This document shows, piece by piece, positions 10,428-20,768 of a stretch of DNA of 64,000 nt. Below the pieces are notes generated by a model. The model did no database searches, had not been told where the DNA came from, and worked only from the letters and a program-made list of their open reading frames with translations. The DNA comes from Flavobacterium sp. Its GTDB lineage: Bacteria; Bacteroidota; Bacteroidia; Flavobacteriales; Flavobacteriaceae. Where the stretch lies: NCBI RefSeq assembly GCF_027483985.1, contig NZ_JAIXTJ010000017.1, forward strand, positions 124,001 through 188,000, given 5' to 3'. The translations under genes were made by a program, and so were the position numbers. Every line of letters starts with the position of its first letter. The first letter of the stretch is position 1.

Positions 10428-10991
10428 ATGAAAAATTTAAAAACAATTGCACTAGCATTATTTGTAGCGGTTTCAACAATTGCTACAGCACAAACTAAAA
10501 AAGTTGATGTATCTAAAAGTAAAATCAACTGGGTTGGTAAAAAAGTAACTGGTGAGCACAGTGGTACGGTAAACATCCAAAGCGGAAACTTAATTTTTAA
10601 AGGTAAAAAATTAACTGGAGGAAACTTTGTTGTAGACATGACTTCATTAACTGCTACAGATATCAAAGGAGAATATGCTGCAAAATTAGATGGTCACTTA
10701 AAAGCTGACGATTTCTTTGGAACTGACAAATACCCAACTTCAAAATTGGTTTTCAAAAAAATTGCTGATAAAGGAAATGGTGTTTACACTGTAACTGCAG
10801 ATTTAACAATTAAAGATGTAACTGCTCCAGTAAAATTTGACATTACTGTTAAAGGTAACACTGCAACAACTGCATTTAAAGTTGACAGAACTAAATTCGG
10901 AATCAAATATGGTTCTGGTAGTTTCTTTGACAACTTAGGTGATAAAACTATCAACGACGAATTTGAATTATCTGTTTCTTTACAGTTCTAA
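10428..10991 (+). CDS. YceI family protein (periplasmic lipid-binding-like)
   Basis: Signal peptide; SKINWVGKKVTGEHSGTVNIQSG...FDITVKG...VDRTKFGIKYGSGSFFDNLGDKTINDEFEL. Confidence 0.95.
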   Translation: MKNLKTIALALFVAVSTIATAQTKKVDVSKSKINWVGKKVTGEHSGTVNIQSGNLIFKGKKLTGGNFVVDMTSLTATDIKGEYAAKLDGHLKADDFFGTDKYPTSKLVFKKIADKGNGVYTVTADLTIKDVTAPVKFDITVKGNTATTAFKVDRTKFGIKYGSGSFFDNLGDKTINDEFELSVSLQF

Positions 10992-11019
10992 TTAAAAGGG
11001 AAAAATTGCTATAATTACC

Positions 11020-11053
11020 AAAACCTCAAGGAGAAATCTTTGAGGTTTTTTTT
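11020..11053 (+). terminator. Intrinsic terminator downstream of yceI-like gene
   Basis: aaaacctcaa-ggagaaatc-tttgaggttttttttt. Confidence 0.8.
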
Positions 11054-11066
11054 GTTTATTTGTCAA

Positions 11067-11636
11067 ATGAAAGAAGTACTAATAATTGATAATTATGATA
11101 GCTTTACTTATAATTTAGTTCACTACTTAGAAGAATTAAATTGCAAAGTTATTGTTTTAAGAAACGATGAATTTGAATTAGATGAGATTGAAAAATATCA
11201 AAATATAATACTTTCTCCTGGTCCAGGAACTCCATCAGAATCAGGATTGTTGATGGATGTCATCAAAAGATATGCTTCAACTAAAAAAATACTTGGAATT
11301 TGTCTTGGTCTACAAGCAATCGGTGAAGTATTTGGCGGTTCACTTCTCAACTTAAATTCCGTTTTTCACGGAGTTTCTTCTACAGTATCAATATCGGTTG
11401 ACGATGATACACTTTTCGATTCACTTCCCAAAACTTTTACCGTGGGTAGATACCATTCATGGGTTATTAATCCCGATGATTTTCCAGACGATCTAGAAGT
11501 TACTTCACTTTCGGAAGATGGTGAAATTATGTCTATTCGACACAAAATTTTTGATGTTAAAGGAGTACAATTTCATCCAGAAAGCATTCTTACACCACAC
11601 GGAAAAACTATTTTATCGAATTGGATTAAAGACTAA
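11067..11636 (+). CDS. pabA: Anthranilate/aminodeoxychorismate synthase component II (glutamine amidotransferase)
   Basis: MKEVLIIDNYDSFTYNLVHYLEEL, LSPGPGTP, GICLGLQAIGE, GVQFHPESILTPHG. Start moved to 11067 since the upstream track start lies in the terminator. pabA versus trpG cannot be distinguished. Confidence 0.9.
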   Translation: MKEVLIIDNYDSFTYNLVHYLEELNCKVIVLRNDEFELDEIEKYQNIILSPGPGTPSESGLLMDVIKRYASTKKILGICLGLQAIGEVFGGSLLNLNSVFHGVSSTVSISVDDDTLFDSLPKTFTVGRYHSWVINPDDFPDDLEVTSLSEDGEIMSIRHKIFDVKGVQFHPESILTPHGKTILSNWIKD

Positions 11637-11798
11637 ATAGGTTGTATTCTATTTTTTCTTTAGCAGCATTCTGTTTTTTTACTTAAGTAAACTAACACTT
11701 TATATAATCTACTTTATATATCTGAATTTTATTTACTTAAACTAGTAGTATAGATATTATCTATGATTGTTTTTCAGTTAACTTTCTGTTAAATCTAT

Positions 11799-11837
11799 AT
11801 TAAACAAACGTTTAATTTAAACAATTGTTTAATTTTG
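11799..11837 (+). promoter_or_regulatory. TetR-type operator pair overlapping a flavobacterial -7 box
   Basis: ATTAAAC-AAAC-GTTTAAT (11799-11816) adjacent to the perfect palindrome TTAAACAATTGTTTAA (11817-11832); TAATTTTG at 11830-11837. Confidence 0.7.
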
Positions 11838-11857
11838 TACTCGATTTAAAAAACTAG

Positions 11858-12487
11858 ATGAAAATGGATTTTAATGACAAGCAAATAGAAATACTACAAG
11901 TAGCCGAAAAGCTTTTTGCAGAGAAAGGATTTGACGGCACTTCGGTGAGAGAAATTGCCAAAATAGCCAATGTAAATATTGCAATGATTTCATACTATTT
12001 TGGTTCAAAAGAAAAACTTCTAGAATCAATTGTGCTTCACAGAATTGGTAGTATGGGTTTGAAATTAGAAAACGTGCTTCAAGAAGACATCGCTCCTATT
12101 CAGAAAATTGATGAAATAATTAAGTACTATATTCTTCAAGTAAACGAGAACAAACACATCCATCAGATTGTACAAAACGAAATTACCAATAACAAAAGAG
12201 GTATCAACTTTGACTCTTTTACAGCCTTAAAAAAGAACAATCTAAAGTTAGTGGAAAGCATTGTTAAAGAAGGTCAAGAACAAGGAGTGTTTAAAAACAA
12301 TATTAACGTTGCACTTTTCTCTCCAATGATTATTGGCTCATTGATTTATTTTAATATGAATAAAACACTTTACAGCGATTTATTTGGATTAAAATCAGAA
12401 TCCGATTTTGACAATTACATTAAAAATGAATTTACACATCACATTCAAAAAACTATAAAAGCCCTACTTACCAATGAAGACAATTAA
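11858..12487 (+). CDS. TetR/AcrR family transcriptional regulator
   Basis: ILQVAEKLFAEKGFDGTSVREIAKIANVNIAMISYYFGSKEKLLESI. Confidence 0.95.
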   Translation: MKMDFNDKQIEILQVAEKLFAEKGFDGTSVREIAKIANVNIAMISYYFGSKEKLLESIVLHRIGSMGLKLENVLQEDIAPIQKIDEIIKYYILQVNENKHIHQIVQNEITNNKRGINFDSFTALKKNNLKLVESIVKEGQEQGVFKNNINVALFSPMIIGSLIYFNMNKTLYSDLFGLKSESDFDNYIKNEFTHHIQKTIKALLTNEDN

Positions 12488-13775
12488 ATACCTACCAATA
12501 GCTTTTCTACTTTTTGGAATAACGTTTAGTTATGCTCAAGAAAGGAAAAAAATGTCTCTTAAAGAAGCCATTGAACTTGTTATCACTAACAGTAATCAAG
12601 CCGTTCTAGCAAAAAACAAAGTTGAAACATCAAAACTGGAATTGGAAACAATGAAAAACAACCAATATCCAAGTGCTAAAATTTCAGGTCAATACATGCG
12701 TTTAACTAATGCTAATGTAGACTCTAATTTAGGCGGTTCTGGTTTGGAAGTAAGTCAATTAATGATAGGACAAGCCAATGTTTCTATGCCAATTTTTAGT
12801 GGCTTTAAACTCAAAAACAGCATTGCAGCTTCAGAAAGTTTGTATAAAGCACAAACATTTTCAGCTTCACACACTAAAGAGGAATTAGCTCAAGAAGTAG
12901 TTGAACTGTTTGCTACACTTTATAAATCACAAGAAATGGTGAAACTTTTCCAAGAAAATCTTAAAAGTGCACAACAAAGAACCAAAGATTTTACTGCAAT
13001 GGTCGATAACGGATTAATGGCCAGAAATGATTTATTAAAGGCGCAATTACAAGAATCCAACATTCAACTTATGTTAGACAATAGTATTAAAAATGTCTCT
13101 GTTGTTAATTATGAATTGGTAACTTTATTACATTTATCTGAAAATACTATTATTGATATCGATATTGATACGGTAAAAAATGATATGGCTAAAAGTCAAT
13201 TGACCACTGCAAATGGTCAACGTAACGACTTAGAAGCATTAACACTACAAGAAAAAGCCTCTGAAGCTGGAATTAAAATTGCTAAATCAGGCTATTTTCC
13301 TTCGCTTTCACTTTCAGGCGGTTATATTGCATTTGACTTAGAAAACGCGATTTCAGTTACCAACGCAATGAATTTTGGTGTTGGTGTGAGTTATGATATT
13401 GCTTCAATTTTTAAAAACGCTAAAGAAGTAAAATTAGCTAAAAGCAAAGCAGAGCAAACCAAAACTGCTATTGCCATTTTAAACGATAAGATCAAAGAAG
13501 AGACGCATTTGGCTCAAGAAAATTATAATCTTTCCTTAAAGCAAAACAAAGTTTATACGCTAGCCGTTGAACAATCAGACGAAAATTTCAGAATAGTAAA
13601 AGACAAATACGACAATAGTTTATCTACAACAAACGATTTGTTAGAAGCCGATGTTCAACAATTGCAAAGCAAAATCAACTTAGCCTTGTCGCAAGCCGAC
13701 ATAGCCTTAAAATACTACCAATTGCAATTTGCAGCTGGAAAATTAATTAACTCATTCAACTTATCTACTAAATAA
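12474..13775 (+). CDS. TolC family outer membrane efflux protein
   Basis: Signal peptide; SLKEAIELVITNSNQAVLAKNKVETSKLELE; OEP repeats. Confidence 0.95.
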   Translation: MKTIKYLPIAFLLFGITFSYAQERKKMSLKEAIELVITNSNQAVLAKNKVETSKLELETMKNNQYPSAKISGQYMRLTNANVDSNLGGSGLEVSQLMIGQANVSMPIFSGFKLKNSIAASESLYKAQTFSASHTKEELAQEVVELFATLYKSQEMVKLFQENLKSAQQRTKDFTAMVDNGLMARNDLLKAQLQESNIQLMLDNSIKNVSVVNYELVTLLHLSENTIIDIDIDTVKNDMAKSQLTTANGQRNDLEALTLQEKASEAGIKIAKSGYFPSLSLSGGYIAFDLENAISVTNAMNFGVGVSYDIASIFKNAKEVKLAKSKAEQTKTAIAILNDKIKEETHLAQENYNLSLKQNKVYTLAVEQSDENFRIVKDKYDNSLSTTNDLLEADVQQLQSKINLALSQADIALKYYQLQFAAGKLINSFNLSTK

Positions 13776-13782
13776 TAGCACT

Positions 13783-14862
13783 ATGGAAAAGACTCAAACC
13801 AATAAAAAATTCATCCTGATTTTTGCCACCTTATTAATTGTTGGTGGTAGTTATGGAATTTACAAATACATGCATTCATTGTCTCACGAATCTACTGATG
13901 ACGCACAAATAGAGAAAAATATGAATCCAATCATACCACGAGTGGCTGGATATGTTACTAAAGTCTATGTCAAAGACAATGATTTTGTAAAAAAAGGAGA
14001 CACACTTTTTACAATTGACAACCGTGATTATTTAGTAAAAATTGAAGAAGCCAAAGCAGCATTAATTTCAGCTGAAGGAAGTTATGAAGCGTCAAAAGCT
14101 GATATTGGAACCGCTCAAGCAAATGTCGCAGTATCCAATTCCAATATTCAATCGGCTGGAGGAACTATTGAAACTGCAAAAATCAGATTGAATAGAGCTT
14201 CTAATGACTTTGACAGATATGCTAATTTATACAAAAACCATTCGATTACTAAACAACAATTTGAACAAGCCGAAGCCGCAAAACTGGAAGCTCAAAGCCA
14301 ATTGAGAATTCTACAAGAACAACAAAAAGCGAGTGCGTTTCAAAAAAATGTAGCTGCAGCAAGAACAAATGTTTCAAGTAAACAAGCCGATGTTGCTGCT
14401 GCTAATATCAAAAGAGCACAAGCCGTTTTAGAAGCAGCGAAATTGAATTTAGACTACACTGTTGTTACAGCAGCAATCGATGGTCAAGTTTCTAAAATTT
14501 CGATACAACCTGGACAATTTTTACAACCTGGACAATCTTTGTTTTATATCATCAACAATCAAGAAGCTTGGGTTACAGCCAATTTTAAAGAAACACAATT
14601 AAACAAAATGATTGTAGGTCAGAAAGTAATAATAAAAGTAGACGCCTATCCTGATACTGATTTCAAAGGAACAGTTGCAAGTTTTTCTCCTGCTACTGGT
14701 GCACGATTTTCTATTTTGCCACCAGACAATGCTACCGGAAATTTTGTAAAAACTATACAACGTTTGCCTGTCAAAATTTCAATTGATGCTGAAAATGATG
14801 CTGAAAAAATAAAATTATTACGACCAGGAATGAATGTAGATGTTGATGTTTTATTAAATTAA
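13783..14862 (+). CDS. HlyD/EmrA family membrane fusion protein
   Basis: Single TM; STDDAQIEKNMNPIIPRVAGYVTKVYVKDNDFVKKGDTLFTID; LDYTVVTAAIDGQVSKISIQPGQFLQPGQSLF. Confidence 0.95.
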   Translation: MEKTQTNKKFILIFATLLIVGGSYGIYKYMHSLSHESTDDAQIEKNMNPIIPRVAGYVTKVYVKDNDFVKKGDTLFTIDNRDYLVKIEEAKAALISAEGSYEASKADIGTAQANVAVSNSNIQSAGGTIETAKIRLNRASNDFDRYANLYKNHSITKQQFEQAEAAKLEAQSQLRILQEQQKASAFQKNVAAARTNVSSKQADVAAANIKRAQAVLEAAKLNLDYTVVTAAIDGQVSKISIQPGQFLQPGQSLFYIINNQEAWVTANFKETQLNKMIVGQKVIIKVDAYPDTDFKGTVASFSPATGARFSILPPDNATGNFVKTIQRLPVKISIDAENDAEKIKLLRPGMNVDVDVLLN

Positions 14863-14922
14863 TTTTAAATATCTAGATAAAAAGAATATCTAAAATCTAA
14901 CATCTAATATCTAATATCAAAA

Positions 14923-16500
14923 ATGGTACAAGCAGACGATTTAGTAGAATACGGCTTTAGGAGAGTTATAATTACCATAACGGCAGTTATGTGTGCTTTA
15001 CTGGAAATTGTTGATACAACGATCGTAAATGTTGCATTAACCAATATGAGAGGTAGTCTTGGCGCCACACTTACAGATGTCGCTTGGGTAATAACCGCTT
15101 ACGCTATTGCTAATGTAATCGTGATTCCGATGACGAGTTGGCTGTCGCAGCAATTTGGTCGCCGCAATTATTTTGCCGTTTCTATCATAATCTTTACGGT
15201 TTCCTCGTTTCTATGCGGAAATGCAACAAATATCTGGGAATTAGTAGCCTTTCGATTTATTCAAGGACTTGGTGGTGGTGCCTTATTGGTTACGGCACAA
15301 ACTATAATTACAGAAAGTTATCCTGTTGCAAAACGCGGAATGGCGCAAGCAATTTATGGAATGGGTGTAATTGTTGGTCCAACTTTAGGTCCGCCATTAG
15401 GTGGTTATATTGTGGATAATGCTTCGTGGCCCTTCATTTTTTATATCAATATTCCTATCGGTATTATTGCAACAATTTTGACTTTAACCTTTGTAAGAAG
15501 TCCAAAATATGGAGAAAAACTCAAAGCTAATCAAGTAGATTGGTTGGGGATTTTATTCTTGATTTGTTTTATTGGTTCGTTACAATTCGTATTAGAACAC
15601 GGTCAACAAGACGATTGGTTCAACAATAACTTGATTATTGGTTTAAGCGTACTTTCAGTTTTTGGATTGTTAGCGTTCATTTGGAGAGAAATGACTTATG
15701 AACATCCAATCGTAAATTTAAGCGTGTTAAAAGATGGAAACTTAAGAATCGGAATTTTAATGTCGTTCATTATGGGTTTCGGTTTGTATGGTTCAACGCT
15801 TATCATTCCTATTTACACACAATCTATTTTAGGATGGACAGCAACTGATGCCGGATTACTACTAATTCCGGGTTCTATCACAACCGCAATTATGATGCCT
15901 TTTATCGGAAAAATGATTCAAAAAGGAATTCCGCAAGGATATATGGTTGCTGGTGGATTTTTAATCTTTTTCTTATTCACCTTTTGGATGCGCAATGTAA
16001 TGACGCCCGACACTGGTGTAGAACATTTTTATTGGCCTTTAATTTTGAGAGGAATTGGTTTAGGATTGCTATTTGTACCTATAACTACGCTATCACTTTC
16101 AACTCTTAAAGGAAAAAATATTGGCGAAGGCGCAGCTTTCACAGGAATGATGCGTCAATTAGGTGGCTCTTTTGGAATTGCAATTATTACCACATTCATA
16201 ACTCGATTAACTCAAAAACACCGTGTCGATTTAATACCTCATCTTGACGGAAGCAGAATAGAAATACAACAACGAATTATTGCACTTCAAAAAGGATTTA
16301 TATCCAAAGGATTTAGTCCGAATGAAGCTTTAAATAAAGCCAATCAAGTTATTGAATATTCAGTTTTAAAACAAAGTACCGTTTTGTCTTATATGGATAT
16401 ATTTATGTATTTAGGGTTACTATTTCTATTTTGTATTCCGATAATTCTTTTGATTAAAAAAGGTAAAACTAAAATAAACCCAGCCGATGCGATGCATTAA
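14923..16500 (+). CDS. DHA2 family (EmrB/QacA) MFS drug efflux permease
   Basis: 14-TM pattern; EIVDTTIVNVALTNMRGSLGATLTDVAWVITAY; GRRNYF; GLGGGALLVTAQTIITE. Confidence 0.95.
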   Translation: MVQADDLVEYGFRRVIITITAVMCALLEIVDTTIVNVALTNMRGSLGATLTDVAWVITAYAIANVIVIPMTSWLSQQFGRRNYFAVSIIIFTVSSFLCGNATNIWELVAFRFIQGLGGGALLVTAQTIITESYPVAKRGMAQAIYGMGVIVGPTLGPPLGGYIVDNASWPFIFYINIPIGIIATILTLTFVRSPKYGEKLKANQVDWLGILFLICFIGSLQFVLEHGQQDDWFNNNLIIGLSVLSVFGLLAFIWREMTYEHPIVNLSVLKDGNLRIGILMSFIMGFGLYGSTLIIPIYTQSILGWTATDAGLLLIPGSITTAIMMPFIGKMIQKGIPQGYMVAGGFLIFFLFTFWMRNVMTPDTGVEHFYWPLILRGIGLGLLFVPITTLSLSTLKGKNIGEGAAFTGMMRQLGGSFGIAIITTFITRLTQKHRVDLIPHLDGSRIEIQQRIIALQKGFISKGFSPNEALNKANQVIEYSVLKQSTVLSYMDIFMYLGLLFLFCIPIILLIKKGKTKINPADAMH

Positions 16501-16522
16501 ATAGGTTGATTAGATCTTGACT

Positions 16523-16556
16523 AAAACTCTCGAATGATGTTCTGGAGTTTTTTTTT
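16523..16556 (+). terminator. Intrinsic terminator after efflux operon
   Basis: aaaactc...gagttttttttt hairpin. Confidence 0.6.
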
Positions 16557-16664
16557 AGCTTAAAATCAAAACAAGAACTTATTAACAATTTTGCAATTGA
16601 ATTAAATAATTATTTATATTTGATTGATTATGAATTAGATATTAAACTTAAAATTAATTCAATT

Positions 16665-17012
16665 ATGGGACTTTTTGGCACTTCCGACAAAAAAATCATT
16701 GCAGAACTTTGTAAAAAAAGTGAAGATATTAGTAAGGATATTACTAATGAAATTGATGAGTTACTCAACGAGTTAAAATCTGATTATTATGAAAACAACA
16801 AAGTTGTAAATGAATTCAACGATTTTGCCAAGGAATTACAATCCAAACTTTCACCAGAAGATGCTTCTAAATTACTAGAATTCACCTCTCGCCTATCTAA
16901 AGTAAAACGTTGTGCAAAAAAAGGTGTTGAAGCAATGAGAGAATTGTCTCGCGATCAACGCAAAGCAACACGTGAAACTTTGCGTGAATATCAAGAGTAT
17001 TTATATGTATAA
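16665..17012 (+). CDS. Hypothetical helical protein
   Basis: Charged helical ORF, likely starting at MGLFGTSDKK (track start 16620). Confidence 0.5.
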   Translation: MGLFGTSDKKIIAELCKKSEDISKDITNEIDELLNELKSDYYENNKVVNEFNDFAKELQSKLSPEDASKLLEFTSRLSKVKRCAKKGVEAMRELSRDQRKATRETLREYQEYLYV

Positions 17013-17774
17013 TTATCGAGTGAAAACCAGTTTATTGCCGCTACTTAAATTAGAATCAAAAGCATAACCTTCATAATTAAAACCTTTTAAATCTTCAATA
17101 GTTTCCGCATTAGTGTCGATAATGTAACGTACCATCATTCCGCGTGCTTTTTTGGCAAAAAAACTAATTATTTTAAGTTTACCATCTTTATAATCTTTGA
17201 ATTCTGGCGTTATCACTGGAACTTTTAACTTCTTGACATCAACTGCATCAAAATATTCGTTACTGGCAAGATTCACAAATAATTCATCCTTTTCTAATTG
17301 GGAATTCAATTCTTTTGTGATAGTCGTTCTCCAAAACTCATATAGATTTTTATTGGTTCCAACAGCTAATTTTGTTCCCATTTCTAGACGATAAGGTTGC
17401 ATTAAATCTAATGGTTTTAACAATCCGTACAATCCTGATAAGATTCTAAGCTTGTCTTGCAAAATTGCAATTTTATCTTCTGATAAGGAATACGCATCTA
17501 AACCTATATAAACATCGCCACTAAAAGCATAAATGGCTTGTCGCCCATTTTCAGCTGAAATTTCAGCCACATTTCGTTCTTGATTTCTAGTCCAATTCAA
17601 TTCTGCCAACTTATCTGAAATCGTCATTAATTCCATCAATTCATTCGGCTTTTTCTTTTTCAAAACTTTCTCAATCGATAACGATTCTTTCACAAAAGGA
17701 TAGTTAGTGTGCAATTGCGTCGGCAACTGACTTTCAAAGTCTAATGATTTGGCTGGTGAAATAACTATTTTCAT
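17013..17774 (-). CDS. yaaA: YaaA family peroxide stress protein
   Basis: MKIVISPAKSLDFESQLP; FSGDVYIGLDAYSL; SFFAKKARGMMVRYII; VFTR C-terminus. Confidence 0.95.
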   Translation of the reverse strand: MKIVISPAKSLDFESQLPTQLHTNYPFVKESLSIEKVLKKKKPNELMELMTISDKLAELNWTRNQERNVAEISAENGRQAIYAFSGDVYIGLDAYSLSEDKIAILQDKLRILSGLYGLLKPLDLMQPYRLEMGTKLAVGTNKNLYEFWRTTITKELNSQLEKDELFVNLASNEYFDAVDVKKLKVPVITPEFKDYKDGKLKIISFFAKKARGMMVRYIIDTNAETIEDLKGFNYEGYAFDSNLSSGNKLVFTR

Positions 17775-17929
17775 ATTACGTTTTTATACTGTTCCGAGGG
17801 CATTTTCCCTACAAATTGAATTCGGTCAAAAATACAAATTCCTAATTGAAATTAATTACGTTAAAATGATTAGTTTCGATTTAACTATCAACAGAATTTA
17901 TTATTTTTACCTTCAGATAAGAGTAGCAT

Positions 17930-18685
17930 ATGGACAAAAAGAAATCATCAAATTTTCTTAATGAACTAGAAGACAAAGAACTACAAGAATTCAGAGCCAA
18001 TCTGCCATTTGACGAAAAGTACTTCCCTAAATTATTCGATTTTATCGACCAAAAACTCTCTAATTCTAATTGTACAAACAATTATAAATTTGCAGAAATA
18101 TTTTGTAAAAAAAACAAACTCGATTTTGAAAATCTTCTTAAATGGCTCCAAGATGAAGACCATCCCTATCATTGCGACTGTGAAATTTTAAATTTAGAAG
18201 ACGCTTTTCAATATTTAACACCAAACAAAAAAATTGTAATTAAAAAAAAGGACTGGTCTACTAGAAAATTATCAAGTTTAAAAACCGATTTCGGATTTGA
18301 AATTACGAAAGTAGAAAGTCCTTGGGTTTTAAAAGAAATTACAAAAAAGAATGAGGTCAGTTATGTTTTTCAAATCGGAAATAAAGAAGGCTATATTGGT
18401 TCTTTTATAAATTCAAGTGAAATAGATGATTTTTATAACGATTCGTTTATTAAAGAAGATTTCATCACTACAACCGAAATAGAAAATGATTTAGATTTTA
18501 CTGTAACAAGAGATATTTATAAAAATTTTGAGTTTTTAAGTATCAAAACCATTCGTTGGGCGCCAATTTTACTTTATTTTAAACCTTTAAAAAGCAACAA
18601 TTATATTTTGAAATTGCAAACAGAACTAGCGAGACAAAAAAACGACATTAAAGAATTTTATAAAATTTTAGACCATATAATTTAA
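17930..18685 (+). CDS. Hypothetical protein; N-terminal part resembles DUF2695
   Basis: LLKWLQDEDHPYHCDCEILNLEDAF; the rest is unrecognised. Confidence 0.55.
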   Translation: MDKKKSSNFLNELEDKELQEFRANLPFDEKYFPKLFDFIDQKLSNSNCTNNYKFAEIFCKKNKLDFENLLKWLQDEDHPYHCDCEILNLEDAFQYLTPNKKIVIKKKDWSTRKLSSLKTDFGFEITKVESPWVLKEITKKNEVSYVFQIGNKEGYIGSFINSSEIDDFYNDSFIKEDFITTTEIENDLDFTVTRDIYKNFEFLSIKTIRWAPILLYFKPLKSNNYILKLQTELARQKNDIKEFYKILDHII

Positions 18686-19074
18686 TGCTACACCTCAACA
18701 AAGTACACCATATTGCTCTAATTTGCAGCAACTACGAAATATCTAAACATTTTTATACTCAAATTTTGGGTTTGCAAATCATTCAAGAAGTTTATCGTTC
18801 CGATCGTGAATCATTTAAATTAGATTTAGCGATAAACGATACTTATTGCATCGAATTGTTTTCTTTTCCTAATCCACCAAAAAGACCATCAAGACCTGAA
18901 GCAACTGGTTTAAGACACTTAGCATTTGAAGTAAATGACATTCAAAAAACAAGAGATTATATCGTTTCAAATAATCTTTTTGCAGAAGAAATTCGAATCG
19001 ATGAATATACCGACAAGCGTTTTTTCTTCATCAATGATCCAGATGATTTGCCTATAGAATTTTATGAACGCTAA
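18685..19074 (+). CDS. VOC family (glyoxalase-like, YaeR/SMU1112c type) protein
   Basis: VHHIALICSNYEISKHFYTQILGLQII...TGLRHLAFEVNDI...FFFINDPDDLPIEFYE. Confidence 0.9.
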   Translation: MLHLNKVHHIALICSNYEISKHFYTQILGLQIIQEVYRSDRESFKLDLAINDTYCIELFSFPNPPKRPSRPEATGLRHLAFEVNDIQKTRDYIVSNNLFAEEIRIDEYTDKRFFFINDPDDLPIEFYER

Positions 19075-19107
19075 AACTTAAGCAACAAGGTTTTCGTATT
19101 TGATTGT

Positions 19108-20061
19108 ATGAAAACTACTAAGACGATATTAATTTTATTGCTATTTCCGATTTTACTTTTTGCTCAAAAAATAGAAAATACGGCTTCATTTCGGGATATT
19201 AAAACAGATAATTACTTTCGCTTTAATTACGACAATGACTATTTCACGGGAGTTGACCAAAACTATACACAAGGCTACAACTTTGAATTGGTAGCACCGA
19301 TTTTCGAAAAAAACCCGATTAACAAGTTGTTTTTTAAACCCAAAAATAGCGAGTTCAATTATGGATTATCCTTAGAACACATTGGTTTTACGCCCAATAA
19401 TATTAAAAGCACCCAAATCCAATATGATGATAGACCATTTGCGGCAGCAATAATGCTTAAAAGTTTTGTAATTGCAACAGATACAATTCAAAAATCAAGA
19501 TTTGTTTCCTCTCTTAATTTAGGGATAATTGGTCCCGGAGCTTTTGGAAAAGAAATGCAAGTTGCGATTCACGAAGCAACCGGAAACACTATTCCTGGAG
19601 GATGGCAAAATCAAATAAAAAATGATGTTGTGCTGAATTATGAACTAAATTATGAAAAACAAATACTTCGCTATTCCAATATATTTTCTTTAAACGCAAG
19701 CAGCAATGTTAGAATTGGAACCTTATATACCAATGCATCGATTGGCTTAAATACTACTATAGGTTTAATTAACAATCCGTTTTCGAGTTCAAAAGCAAAA
19801 CGAAAATTTGAATTGTATTTTTTCTCACAAGTTTTGGCCTCAGCAATAGGATATGATGCCACGCTTCAAGGTGGTTTATTCAATACCAAAAGTCCGTATA
19901 CAATTAATTCTATCGAACGATTTACAGCTCAAAATCATTACGGAATAATAATGCAAACCAAACGATTGTATTTTGAATACTTTCAAACACTACAAACAAG
20001 AGAGTATGAAATTGGTAAATCGTATAAATGGGGTGGAATAAAAATTGGTTTCCGATTGTAA
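19108..20061 (+). CDS. LpxR family lipid A deacylase-like outer membrane protein
   Basis: Signal peptide; FRFNYDNDYFTGVDQNYTQGYNFELVAP matches the LpxR N-terminal motif pattern. Confidence 0.8.
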   Translation: MKTTKTILILLLFPILLFAQKIENTASFRDIKTDNYFRFNYDNDYFTGVDQNYTQGYNFELVAPIFEKNPINKLFFKPKNSEFNYGLSLEHIGFTPNNIKSTQIQYDDRPFAAAIMLKSFVIATDTIQKSRFVSSLNLGIIGPGAFGKEMQVAIHEATGNTIPGGWQNQIKNDVVLNYELNYEKQILRYSNIFSLNASSNVRIGTLYTNASIGLNTTIGLINNPFSSSKAKRKFELYFFSQVLASAIGYDATLQGGLFNTKSPYTINSIERFTAQNHYGIIMQTKRLYFEYFQTLQTREYEIGKSYKWGGIKIGFRL

Positions 20062-20162
20062 ACTCAATCTCACTACTTTAAAATCTTATCAACAATTCGC
20101 ATTTCGTAATCTGTTTTTCTAATTTATATTTTACCTTTGAACCCTCAAATAAAATTAGAATT

Positions 20163-20708
20163 ATGGTTTATAAATTTAGAGTAATTCTCGACGCTGAAGA
20201 AGATATTTTTAGAGATATTGCTATTCTTCAAGACGATACTTTAGAAGATTTACACAACGCAATCGTAAACGCATTTGGCTTTGACGGTTTAGAAGTAGCT
20301 TCGTTTTACACTTGTGATGACACTTGGAATCAAGAAGAAGAAATTCCAATGTTTGACTCGGGTGATATTCCTGGTGAAAACAAAATAATGAGCGATTATC
20401 AATTATCTGATATTTTAGATACTGAAAATACTAAAATTATTTATGTCTATGATTTCATCAATATGTGGACATTTTTAGTAGAATTAGCTGCAGTAGAAGA
20501 AACACAAGAAATAGGAATTGTGTATCCGAACTTGTTGTTTTCTCACGGTGAAATGCCTGCCGAAGCGATGGAAAAACATTTTCAAGCCGATTTTGAAGAG
20601 GAAGAAAGCTACAACGAATTTGACGATGATTTAGACGAAGACGACTTAGATGCTTTTGGTAGCGATGATAGCTTTGAAGATTACGGATTCGAGGAGAATT
20701 GGAATTAG
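20163..20708 (+). CDS. pRiA4b ORF-3-like / IS1096 passenger TnpR-like family protein with acidic tail
   Basis: YKFRVILDAEEDIFRDIAILQDDTLEDLHNAIVNAFGFDGLEVASFYTCDDTW. Confidence 0.75.
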   Translation: MVYKFRVILDAEEDIFRDIAILQDDTLEDLHNAIVNAFGFDGLEVASFYTCDDTWNQEEEIPMFDSGDIPGENKIMSDYQLSDILDTENTKIIYVYDFINMWTFLVELAAVEETQEIGIVYPNLLFSHGEMPAEAMEKHFQADFEEEESYNEFDDDLDEDDLDAFGSDDSFEDYGFEENWN

Positions 20709-20768
20709 GCTTGAAGAAAATAGAGAAAAGAAAATAGAAAATAGACTTCCTAAAATTACATAAAATAA

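Noticed and set aside
15138-15419. 93-aa plus-strand ORF inside emrB-like gene
   Set aside because: Out-of-frame overlap with a well-supported DHA2 permease; Trp/Cys-rich nonsense composition.
20163-20708. Possible mobile element because of the IS1096/pRiA4b-like family name
   Set aside because: No transposase, terminal repeats or target duplications; a stand-alone family member in ordinary context.
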